Assembly (NCBI GenBank): GCA_947302675.1
Contig: CAMYWI010000019.1
Location: 1-10,646, forward strand
Length of the DNA stretch: 10,646 nucleotides
Reading direction: 5' to 3'
DNA from: an uncultured Selenomonadales bacterium
GTDB taxonomy: Bacteria > Bacillota_C > Negativicutes > Selenomonadales > Selenomonadaceae
Shown: piece after piece, positions 1 to 6,211 of the stretch
Position numbering within the stretch: the stretch's first letter is position 1
Layout: every line of letters starts with the position of its first letter
The notes under the pieces: generated by a model
What the model saw: the letters and a program-made list of their open reading frames with translations, nothing else
Databases searched by the model: none
Told to the model about the DNA's origin: nothing
Made by a program: the position numbers and the translations under genes

Positions 1-786
1 GAACTTTCCGCCAAAATTTCTGAACATGGAGTTTAAAAATTTCTGCGCGGCGGCGGAAGGCGAACTCGACTGTTGACCTTGCGACTCCTGTTGTAGCGAT
101 TTACTTTCCTGCTCCAACGCCGCCTTGTCGACTTCGGGGCGCGGTATGAAATATCTGACCAGTTGCTTTAAGAATTGCATTGACTCCGACGGCGGCTGTT
201 GTTGCTGATTGGCGGTCGGCGTGTTCGATAGCTGTGCTAAAATTTCGTAGAGGGATTGCGGCAGTTGCTCGGCGACTTTGGCATCGACGAGTTCAAACGC
301 CGATTTTGTCATGAGTACTGGCTCCAATTCCTCGCCGCCCTCCTGCGCCACGACCAATTCTTTTAAATTCGTCAGCAAAAGTTTGGTATCGTCGCTCAGG
401 CGCATTGAATATCTTCTTTCGGCGAGCGTCCCCATTTGCGCTATCATGCGCGAAAAAACCATGAGCTGATCCATTGCGAAACGCTGGCTCTCGATTGTAC
501 TGCCAATTCCTTTATGGAGCGTTGCATCCATTGAGAACGACTGCTTTAAAATATTTTTGACGATTTGGCTGATTTCGTCCGGCATTTTCTGCGTTCCAGA
601 TTTTTCTTCCGTGCTGATTTTGGAAAGTGTCGCCGCCAAATCTTGAATAGCCGTTTTCAGCGCGACATTAGTTTGTGGTCGAAACGCGCTACTTGTGCCC
701 TCGTCCCGTCGTCGTACTCTGCCTACGTCTTCGGTCGGTTGCCTTCGGTCTATCGGTCGAATGCCTGTCGTATCTATTAATGGCAT
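1..786 (-). CDS. Hypothetical protein of unknown family, 3' end cut by window
   Basis: Function not recognised. The frame is open from an ATG at 786 to the left edge, giving 262 codons without a stop. An AAGGAG lies at 799-804, 12 bases before the ATG, a slightly long spacing. The protein begins MPLIDTTGIRPIDRRQ, and residues 10-27 are rich in Arg and Asp/Glu. Residues about 42-185 look mainly helical, with many Leu/Ala/Met heptad-like positions and no obvious membrane segment or signal peptide. Residues 189-200 are a Gln/Pro linker, and residues 225-247 are Gln/Ser-rich before a last visible helix ending in FGGKF. This could be a cytoplasmic structural or regulatory protein. The Gln/Ser/Pro linkers recall flagellar hook-length or chaperone-type proteins, but I see no diagnostic motif. 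It is divergent from the helicase gene. The coding call is firm (continuous frame, ribosome site, promoter candidate); the function is not. Confidence 0.75.
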   Translation of the reverse strand, partial: MPLIDTTGIRPIDRRQPTEDVGRVRRRDEGTSSAFRPQTNVALKTAIQDLAATLSKISTEEKSGTQKMPDEISQIVKNILKQSFSMDATLHKGIGSTIESQRFAMDQLMVFSRMIAQMGTLAERRYSMRLSDDTKLLLTNLKELVVAQEGGEELEPVLMTKSAFELVDAKVAEQLPQSLYEILAQLSNTPTANQQQQPPSESMQFLKQLVRYFIPRPEVDKAALEQESKSLQQESQGQQSSSPSAAAQKFLNSMFRNFGGKF

Positions 787-839
787 TGCGCTTTTCAGCT
801 CCTTGCTTGAAAATTTTTGTGCTGATAGAATTTTATTTC

Positions 840-868
840 ATAATCTGTCGACATTCAAGGATTGTCAA
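840..868 (-). promoter_or_regulatory. Candidate sigma-70 promoter of the gene ending at the left edge
   Basis: On the minus strand there is a perfect -35 TTGACA (863-868), a 17-base spacer and GATTAT (840-845, 4 of 6 consensus bases). The start codon at 786 would then follow a leader of roughly 45 bases. Read by eye; the -10 is weak. Confidence 0.4.
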
Positions 869-899
869 ACTTTTTTTGCGGCGACTTTAAATTTTATGG

Positions 900-929
900 T
901 TGACGAAAGTGCGGCTTTGACGTTAAAAT
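900..929 (+). promoter_or_regulatory. Candidate sigma-70 promoter of the helicase-kinase operon
   Basis: TTGACG (900-905), an 18-base spacer and TAAAAT (924-929) lie 30 bases before the likely ATG of the helicase gene. It is back to back with the minus-strand promoter candidate in the same 164-base divergent gap, which holds no other feature I can support. Confidence 0.5.
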
Positions 930-959
930 CAATTAATTAAACGAAACGGCGTGGTTATT

Positions 960-2471
960 ATGGATGATATTCTTCTCAGAAACTATCAAGAAAAATTTGT
1001 CGAAAACGTCCGCAAGGAATTCGCCAACAATCAAAAAAGTGTTGTTGGTGTGGCTCCGTGCGGCGCGGGCAAAACCATTATCGCGGGTTGGATGATTCGT
1101 GAGGCTACTCAGCGCGGCAAGCGTTCAATTTTTTTCGTTCATCGCCACGAGCTTATTAAGCAGACTTCAGAAACTTTTGAGCGTCTTGGAATTGAGCACG
1201 GAATTATTTCTGCGGGCGTGCCGGAGCAACTCGACTTGCCTGTTCAAATTGCTGGCGTTCAAACTCTCGCGCGACGACTGAAAAAAGTCCCTGCGCCAGA
1301 TTTTCTTATCTGCGACGAATGCCATCACATCTTGGCGAACACCTACAAAAAAATTCTCAAAGCCTACCCCGACGCTTACTTGCTCGGCGTCACGGCGACC
1401 CCGCAGCGCATGGGCGGCATTACTCTCCGCGACGTCTTTACTTCAATGGTTCTCGGTCCCAGCGTCGACGAACTTATCAAGCTCGGCAACCTCACCGATT
1501 TTAATTACTTCGCCGCCGGTGACAAAATCGACCTTAAAAATGTCAAGGTCAAGTTCGGCGAATATGTCAACGACGAACTCGCTAAGGTTATGGAGGACAC
1601 GCGCATTATCGGCAGTATCGTCAACAACTACAAAAATCTCGCCAAAGATAAGTCCGCCATTTGCTATTGCGTTAACGTTCGCCACTCGAAGAAGGTCACT
1701 AAATCTTTTCTTGAGGCGGGGATTAAAGCGGCGCACGTCGACAGCGAAACGCCTAAGGCTGAACGCGAATTGCTCGTTGAAAGTTTTCGTCAAGGCAAGA
1801 TTAAAGTCCTGTGCAATGCCGAATTGTTCTCGGAAGGCTTTGACGTGCCGCGTTGCCAAGCTGTTATCCTCGCGCGTCCAACTAAGTCCTTGACTCTTTT
1901 TATCCAACAAGCTCTGCGCCCGTTGCGCCCCGACCCCGACGACCCGAACAAGGTCGCGATTATTATTGACCATGTTCAAAATTACAAGCGTCACGGCTTG
2001 CCAAATCGCGTTCATGATTGGTCGCTCAATCCCAACAAGCCTAAAGGTAATTTTCCCGCGCCCGAAAAGGAATGTCCCGAATGCGGGCTGGTCGTTCCTT
2101 TTGCTACGCAAGTTTGTCCAGAGTGTGGCTACGAATTTGTCACGGAGGAGGACAAGGAGGCGCGGCTCATTGAGCACACGGGCATTGTCTTTCAAATTCA
2201 AAAGAAAATCGAGACGCCCGCCAAGAAGCCCAATATCATTCACGCGCCAAGAACGCCCGAAGATTTTATGGCGATTGCCAAAGCTAAGGATTATAAGGTC
2301 GGCTGGGTTGCTTTTAAATCGCTGGAGCTTGCGAAGTCCTATGAAGATTGCGTTCACATTGCCGAAGTGTGCGGCTACAAAAAAGGTTGGGCGTGGCATC
2401 AATGGGAAGATCTCAAGAGAAAATTTCCGTCGCTGAAAGATCCTCCGCGCTATAAATTTCGGCAACTGTAA
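960..2471 (+). CDS. SF2 DEAD/DEAH-type helicase, RadD/phage-like, with zinc ribbon
   Basis: An ATP-dependent superfamily 2 helicase, probably acting on DNA. Motifs in order (numbered from ATG 960, 503 aa): LRNYQ at 6-10; Walker A APCGAGKT at 32-39; Ia FFVHRHELIKQ at 58-68; Walker B DECH at 119-122; TAT at 145-147; motif V ELFSEGFDVP at 288-297; and motif VI QQALRPLR at 316-323, in which the usual Gly before the first Arg is Leu. Two CPEC pairs (372-375 and 386-389) form a zinc ribbon. This layout matches E. coli RadD (YejH), a DNA repair helicase, and phage-encoded helicases of the same group. The C-terminus carries two YKxGW motifs (445-449 and 473-477), the second as YKKGWAWHQW, a type known from phage-like members. 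An in-frame GTG at 951 is an alternative start; neither start has a convincing ribosome site. It shares an operon with the kinase 21 bases downstream. The helicase call is certain; the repair role is inferred. Confidence 0.9.
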   Translation: MDDILLRNYQEKFVENVRKEFANNQKSVVGVAPCGAGKTIIAGWMIREATQRGKRSIFFVHRHELIKQTSETFERLGIEHGIISAGVPEQLDLPVQIAGVQTLARRLKKVPAPDFLICDECHHILANTYKKILKAYPDAYLLGVTATPQRMGGITLRDVFTSMVLGPSVDELIKLGNLTDFNYFAAGDKIDLKNVKVKFGEYVNDELAKVMEDTRIIGSIVNNYKNLAKDKSAICYCVNVRHSKKVTKSFLEAGIKAAHVDSETPKAERELLVESFRQGKIKVLCNAELFSEGFDVPRCQAVILARPTKSLTLFIQQALRPLRPDPDDPNKVAIIIDHVQNYKRHGLPNRVHDWSLNPNKPKGNFPAPEKECPECGLVVPFATQVCPECGYEFVTEEDKEARLIEHTGIVFQIQKKIETPAKKPNIIHAPRTPEDFMAIAKAKDYKVGWVAFKSLELAKSYEDCVHIAEVCGYKKGWAWHQWEDLKRKFPSLKDPPRYKFRQL

Positions 2472-2492
2472 ATTTTTAAGGAGGAAAAAGTT

Positions 2493-3431
2493 TTGAGTAG
2501 CAAGGAAATTTCTGTTATCGGGGTCGGCGTGATAGATTTCTTGGTTGGGGCGGTCGACGAGAAACTTTTTAAGCTTGACGGTCAAGACGTTGACTACATG
2601 AAAAATTCTTTTGGCGGCGACGCGCTCAACGAGGCGATTGCGCTTGCGCGGCTCGGTAAAAATGTTCATTGGATTAGCAAGGTCGGCGACGACGACGCGG
2701 GGCGCAGAATTTTAAATTACGCGGCGGCAAATGGCGTGGACACTTCGGGCGTAAAAGTTGAGACGGGCTTGGAAACGGCGGTCACTGTCGTTTTGGTTGA
2801 CAAGAAGGGCGAGCGACGTTTCCTCACGAACCCGCGCAGTAGTTTGAGAAAGTTGGCGTTGGAGGATATTCTTCCGCACGTCGACAACATGGCGCAGATT
2901 GTCAGTTTCGCGAGCATGTTTATATCGACGCTGTTAGACGCGCCGGCAATGGAGAAACTTTTTCGCCGAATCAAGGCGAGCGGGCGGACGTTGGCAGTCG
3001 ATATGAAGTGCTCCAAGAACGGCGAGACTTTAAAAGATTTGGCGGGCGTGTTGTCGAGCGTGGATTATTTTTTCCCGAACGAGTTTGAACTTGCAACGTT
3101 GACGGGCGAGGCTGATGTTCAAAAAAATATTGCGGCGTTGCTTAAGAGCGGCTTGAAGTGTGCGGTTGTCAAGCGCGGCGGCGACGGTTGCATTATCGCC
3201 ACGAAGTCCGCGCAAATTAAAATCCCCGCGTATCGCGTCGAAAAGGTTATCGACACGACGGGCGCGGGCGATTGTTTTGCGGCGGGCTTTTTATGGGCGT
3301 TGTCGGAAGGTTGGGAGCTTGAGGCTTGCGGACGATTTGCTAGCGCGGTCGCGAGCTGTTCGGTTGAAGAAGTTGGAGCCGTTGCGGGCGTCACTTCGTT
3401 AGATAAAGTCATGAGCCGCTATAATTCCTGA
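2493..3431 (+). CDS. PfkB-family carbohydrate kinase
   Basis: A cytoplasmic ribokinase-like kinase of 312 aa, the usual length, that transfers the ATP gamma-phosphate to a sugar or nucleoside. The first PfkB signature is at about 40-70 (SFGGDALNEAIALARLG then KVGDD.AG). The NxxE motif that helps bind Mg-phosphate is PNEFE at 195-199. The second signature is DTTGAGDCFAAGF at 254-266, with D260 as the catalytic base. The start is a TTG, chosen because a strong AAGGAGG (2478-2484) stands 8 bases before it and no better ATG is near. It follows the helicase by 21 bases and is probably co-transcribed, although the two have no obvious shared pathway. Substrate cannot be read from the sequence: fructose, ribose, 2-keto-3-deoxygluconate or a nucleoside are all possible. 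The stop codon directly abuts the stop codon of the convergent adaptor gene. Confidence 0.92.
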   Translation: MSSKEISVIGVGVIDFLVGAVDEKLFKLDGQDVDYMKNSFGGDALNEAIALARLGKNVHWISKVGDDDAGRRILNYAAANGVDTSGVKVETGLETAVTVVLVDKKGERRFLTNPRSSLRKLALEDILPHVDNMAQIVSFASMFISTLLDAPAMEKLFRRIKASGRTLAVDMKCSKNGETLKDLAGVLSSVDYFFPNEFELATLTGEADVQKNIAALLKSGLKCAVVKRGGDGCIIATKSAQIKIPAYRVEKVIDTTGAGDCFAAGFLWALSEGWELEACGRFASAVASCSVEEVGAVAGVTSLDKVMSRYNS

Positions 3432-4562
3432 TTAGAATGGAGGCGGACCGCCCATGCGACGATTGCCGCTTTGATTGGAAGAAGTTTTCGCGGTAGCCTC
3501 GTAGGTCGTGGAAACGTCGTCGCCAGGATTCAAATCGCCGCCCGTGACTTCGACTAAATCTTCGCCGTAAAGCCCGACCGTGATATAAACTTTCTCGGCA
3601 ACGTCCTTGCCCTGCGCGTCCTTAACAATTCTCTCGACGTAGGAGCCTTGCGCGTCAGTCTTGAGCGCGGCAATCGGCACGCACAGCGCGTCGCGAACTT
3701 GACCGACGATAATATCAAGCCGCGCAGTCATGGCGGGGAGCAAAAGATTTTCGTCGTCGGGCGCGAGGAACGTCACGTAGTAATAAATGACGGCGTTGCT
3801 GGAGCTTGAACTCGAAGTCGTGGAGCTGTTGGTGTCCCACGAGTTGGCGGTGTCGGTCTGCGAAATCTTTGTGACTTCCGCGTCGAAAGTTTTATCGGGG
3901 TAGGCGTCGACCGTGAAAGTCGCGCGTTCGCCGACCGTCACGCTACCAATGTCGGTCTCGTCGACTTTAGCCTTAACGAGTTTCTCGCTCAAGTCAGCAA
4001 TGCGCATGATGACCGTTGGATTGGTCGAACCTTGCACAGCCATTGTGCCGGGCGTCTTCGGCTCGCCGACAACAACGCCGTCCATTGGCGCGGTGATGAC
4101 TGTTTGATTAACGTCGTCTTCGGCAAGCTCCACCTCCGACTTTGCGCGGTCGTATTGGTATTGCGCGTCTTGAAGTTCTTCGAGAGACTTCGCGCCGATA
4201 TTGTAAAGCCGCTCGGTGCGCTCCAACTTTTGGCGGGCATTGGTTAGCGTAAAGTTGGCTTGGTCGAGTTTCGCCTCATAATCCTTGCCGTCGAGAATCG
4301 CCACAACTTGCCCCGCCGTCACGTGATCATTTTCCTCAACCAGAATTTCTTTGATACGCGCGGTGACCTTGCCGCTGACTTCGACGCTATCGCGCGGCTG
4401 AACCGTGCCCGTCGCCGAGACCGTCTTTGTCAAATCCATGCGAATAACTTTGGTCGTCTCGTAAGTCTTGACGGCGGCAGTCTCAATCGTCTCGTTGTAA
4501 AAGTAGTAGCCCGTCGCCGCGCCGACAATCAAGACGACGGCGATTAAAATTTTCCACTTCAT
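3432..4562 (-). CDS. Periplasmic adaptor (membrane fusion protein), HlyD/MacA/RND type
   Basis: Links an inner-membrane exporter to a TolC-type outer-membrane channel. 376 aa. A single N-terminal membrane anchor spans about 4-22, with no lipobox. The first half of the lipoyl domain is at about 48-92 (SATGTVQPRDSVEVSGKV, then GQVVAILDGKDY). A helical hairpin spans about 93-150 with LERTERLYNIGAKSLEELQ, and the second lipoyl half follows (TAPMDGVVVG, 157-166). Beta-barrel and membrane-proximal domains run to about 340. A Thr/Ser run (247-256, STTSSSSSS) interrupts the beta-barrel region, and the tail ends RRMGGPPPF, as often in MacA-like proteins. The start ATG (4562) has AGGAG 7 bases upstream and overlaps the tolC stop as ATGA, which implies translational coupling. 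A MacB-type ABC permease or RND pump would be expected next but is absent; the next gene is the convergent kinase. The family is sure; the cargo and pump type are unknown. Confidence 0.92.
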   Translation of the reverse strand: MKWKILIAVVLIVGAATGYYFYNETIETAAVKTYETTKVIRMDLTKTVSATGTVQPRDSVEVSGKVTARIKEILVEENDHVTAGQVVAILDGKDYEAKLDQANFTLTNARQKLERTERLYNIGAKSLEELQDAQYQYDRAKSEVELAEDDVNQTVITAPMDGVVVGEPKTPGTMAVQGSTNPTVIMRIADLSEKLVKAKVDETDIGSVTVGERATFTVDAYPDKTFDAEVTKISQTDTANSWDTNSSTTSSSSSSNAVIYYYVTFLAPDDENLLLPAMTARLDIIVGQVRDALCVPIAALKTDAQGSYVERIVKDAQGKDVAEKVYITVGLYGEDLVEVTGGDLNPGDDVSTTYEATAKTSSNQSGNRRMGGPPPF

Positions 4563-5818
4563 ATTTTAACTCCTAATGCTTTAAGCGTGTCGCCGACGGC
4601 GTGCGCGAGGTCAAAGCTGTATCGCGCCACGTCGTATCGCGCACTGACATTATTTTTTTTTGCAGTTGAAAGGGCAACTTCGGCGTCGAGAATGTCAAGC
4701 AGAATGCCTTCGCCAGCGTTGTAGCGTTCGGTTGCAATGTAACGTTCCTCCTCCGCAAGCTCAACGGCTTTTTGCGTCGTCGTCAAGCGCAAGCGTGCTA
4801 TTCTCAAGTTCTTGTGCGCCGTCACGACGGATTCTTGAACGCTGTCCAAATCGGCATCCATTGCAAGCTTAAGCCGCTCGACTTCAACTTTAGCCGCCTC
4901 GACTTCTGCGCGAGTGACGCCGCTGTCGAAAATATTCCACGACGCGGAAATTCCTGCCGACGCATCGGGTGTAATGTGCCAGCGGTCGGACGCCGCGTTT
5001 AAATCCGTGCCGACGTTGGCATTGACGCTCGGCAACCAACCAGACTTCGCGCTCGTGACGTTAAGCTCGCCCTGCTCAATTTTCAAAGCGTCCGCCATTA
5101 AGTCGCTACGACTTCTCATTGCCTCCGCCAAATATTTTTCAACGTCGCCAAGCTCAAGTTGCGTGTCGAAATCCTCAACCGTCAAGTTCACGATTGAATC
5201 ATTTGACATGAGCGCGGCGAGATTTGTCAGCGCGACTTCGTAGGCGGCTTGAGAGCGGGCGGCGTCTTGCAGGGCGTTGCTCGTTTCGACCTGCGCACGG
5301 AGCAAATCGATTTTGGCTTTGGCTCCCGCGTTGAACTGCGCGTCAATCATTTTCTCGTGCTCCGCCAAATTTTTTTCCGTCTCCAAGTCGACCTGCGACG
5401 TTGCCAAATTTTCCAGCGCGTTGACGTAAGCCGTCGCCACTTGGTAAATCAAATCGTCCTGCGCTTGAATGAAATCGAACTTTGAAACTTCAATTCCCAA
5501 CTCCGCGTACTTTATCGCCGTCTCAAGTCGCTTGCCCGAATACAGAGGCAATGACGCGGTTAAACCCGTCGAGGCGTGCTCGGAAGGGTCAATGCCTTCA
5601 GTCTTGCTCGCGTTGACGGAACCCGACGCGCTTACTGAGACGCCTTTTTTCCCCCGCGCAGATTTTAAAGATTCTTCGGCGGCGAGGATTGACTGTGCAC
5701 TTCGTCGCAGGTTAGGATTGTTTATCAACGCCGTTTGAACTGCTTCCTGCACCGGCAACGCTTGCGCGGGCGTCGCCAGCAGGAGCGTCAGTAGCAGTGC
5801 CGTCAGAAATTTTTTCAT
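4559..5818 (-). CDS. TolC-family outer-membrane efflux protein
   Basis: Outer-membrane channel that completes a tripartite exporter or type I secretion system. 419 aa, close to the usual TolC length. A classic signal peptide is MKKFLTALLLTLLLATPAQA, with cleavage expected after residue 20. Two homologous halves follow, each with long helical stretches rich in Ala, Glu and Gln and short strand segments (for example ASTGLTASLPLYSGKRLE in the first and SAGISASWNIFDSGVTRAE in the second). The repeat hallmark RYNAGEGILLDILDAEVAL near the C-terminus matches FNAGAKAKIDLLRAQVE in the first half. The start is the ATG at 5818, with AAGGAG at 5826-5831 spaced by 7 bases; an upstream in-frame TTG at 5854 would bury the signal peptide. 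Its first 107 bases lie inside the tatA frame, and its stop overlaps the adaptor ATG by 4 bases. Operon order is tatA, tolC, adaptor. Confidence 0.93.
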   Translation of the reverse strand: MKKFLTALLLTLLLATPAQALPVQEAVQTALINNPNLRRSAQSILAAEESLKSARGKKGVSVSASGSVNASKTEGIDPSEHASTGLTASLPLYSGKRLETAIKYAELGIEVSKFDFIQAQDDLIYQVATAYVNALENLATSQVDLETEKNLAEHEKMIDAQFNAGAKAKIDLLRAQVETSNALQDAARSQAAYEVALTNLAALMSNDSIVNLTVEDFDTQLELGDVEKYLAEAMRSRSDLMADALKIEQGELNVTSAKSGWLPSVNANVGTDLNAASDRWHITPDASAGISASWNIFDSGVTRAEVEAAKVEVERLKLAMDADLDSVQESVVTAHKNLRIARLRLTTTQKAVELAEEERYIATERYNAGEGILLDILDAEVALSTAKKNNVSARYDVARYSFDLAHAVGDTLKALGVKI

Positions 5819-6095
5819 TATGATTCTCCTTGACGATTGGACTTTCTTTAGCAAGGTTTATAACATCGTCGGCGGTCACGGATTTTTTAACCTCCGCAGG
5901 TTTTTCGGCGGGCGGAGTTTTTTTCTCGTTAATGTCGACTTCGTTCAGCGTCTGCGAAAGTGCCGCCTGTGCTTTTCTGAATTCGCGCAGAGCCTTTCCC
6001 AAGCCGCGCCCGACTTCGGGGAGCTTGCCTGGTCCGAAGACTATCAGCCCGACGATTAATATTACTATAAATTCTCCCGCGCCTATTCCAAACAT
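5712..6095 (-). CDS. tatA: Sec-independent translocase subunit TatA, with an extended tail overlapping tolC
   Basis: TatA oligomers form the pore through which folded twin-arginine proteins cross the inner membrane. The N-terminal half is textbook: a short membrane helix (about 5-20, GAGEFIVILIVGLIVF), the FGPGKLPEVGRGLGKAL hinge and start of the amphipathic helix (20-36), then LREFRKAQ. The start is ATG 6095, with GGAG 8 bases upstream; the in-frame GTG at 6104 overlaps that GGAG and is rejected. At 127 aa it is longer than usual for TatA (about 60-90). Residues 93-127, a Gly/Ala/Ser-rich tail, are encoded inside tolC in another frame and may be a read-on after loss of the normal stop. No tatC is in the window. 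Lone or multiple tatA genes are common, and the TatA type cannot be told from TatE by sequence alone. Confidence 0.88.
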   Translation of the reverse strand: MFGIGAGEFIVILIVGLIVFGPGKLPEVGRGLGKALREFRKAQAALSQTLNEVDINEKKTPPAEKPAEVKKSVTADDVINLAKESPIVKENHNEKISDGTATDAPAGDARASVAGAGSSSNGVDKQS

Positions 6096-6124
6096 TTTTA
6101 TCACTCCAAAATTTTTTCGCCGCC

Positions 6125-6152
6125 ATTATATCACGCAACGTAGTTTCTTCAA
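6125..6152 (-). promoter_or_regulatory. Promoter of the tatA-tolC-adaptor operon
   Basis: On the minus strand TTGAAG (6147-6152), a 16-base spacer and a perfect TATAAT (6125-6130) preceded by TGA make an extended -10 promoter. The leader to the tatA ATG would be about 22 bases. This is the best promoter match in the window. Confidence 0.65.
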
Positions 6153-6163
6153 ACGTTTTTCAT

Positions 6164-6191
6164 AAAAAAATCCCCCGCAATTTTGCAGGGG
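6164..6191 (-). terminator. Intrinsic terminator after the rubrerythrin gene
   Basis: Read on the minus strand, the arms CCCCTGCAA and TTGCGGGGG form a 9-bp stem with one G-U pair and a tiny loop, followed by a run of seven T (6164-6170). On the plus strand the wobble would be a C-A mismatch, so the minus direction is favoured. It lies about 20 bases past the rubrerythrin stop and just upstream of the tatA promoter, separating the two units. Confidence 0.85.
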
Positions 6192-6211
6192 AAGAAATTT
6201 TTATGAGCCGA

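Noticed and set aside
720..770. Recurring TCGGTC words (three or more within 50 bases), suggesting a short repeat array
   Set aside because: They fall within the coding frame of the minus-strand gene as RPIDRRQPTED-type codons and have irregular spacing, so composition explains them.
565..940. Small plus-strand frames of 70-80 codons near 565-940
   Set aside because: They lie opposite the start of the minus-strand gene and its promoter, have no ribosome sites of note and resemble no family.
1443..2669. A 408-codon open frame on the minus strand across the helicase gene and the start of the kinase
   Set aside because: It is antisense to a gene with a full set of helicase motifs, spans the helicase-kinase junction, lacks a recognisable domain, and is the kind of shadow frame that biased codon use produces. 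Its true partner frame is beyond doubt.
5819..5854. An upstream TTG start for tolC at 5854
   Set aside because: It would place 12 polar residues before the signal peptide. The ATG at 5818 has AAGGAG at proper spacing and starts a classic signal peptide.
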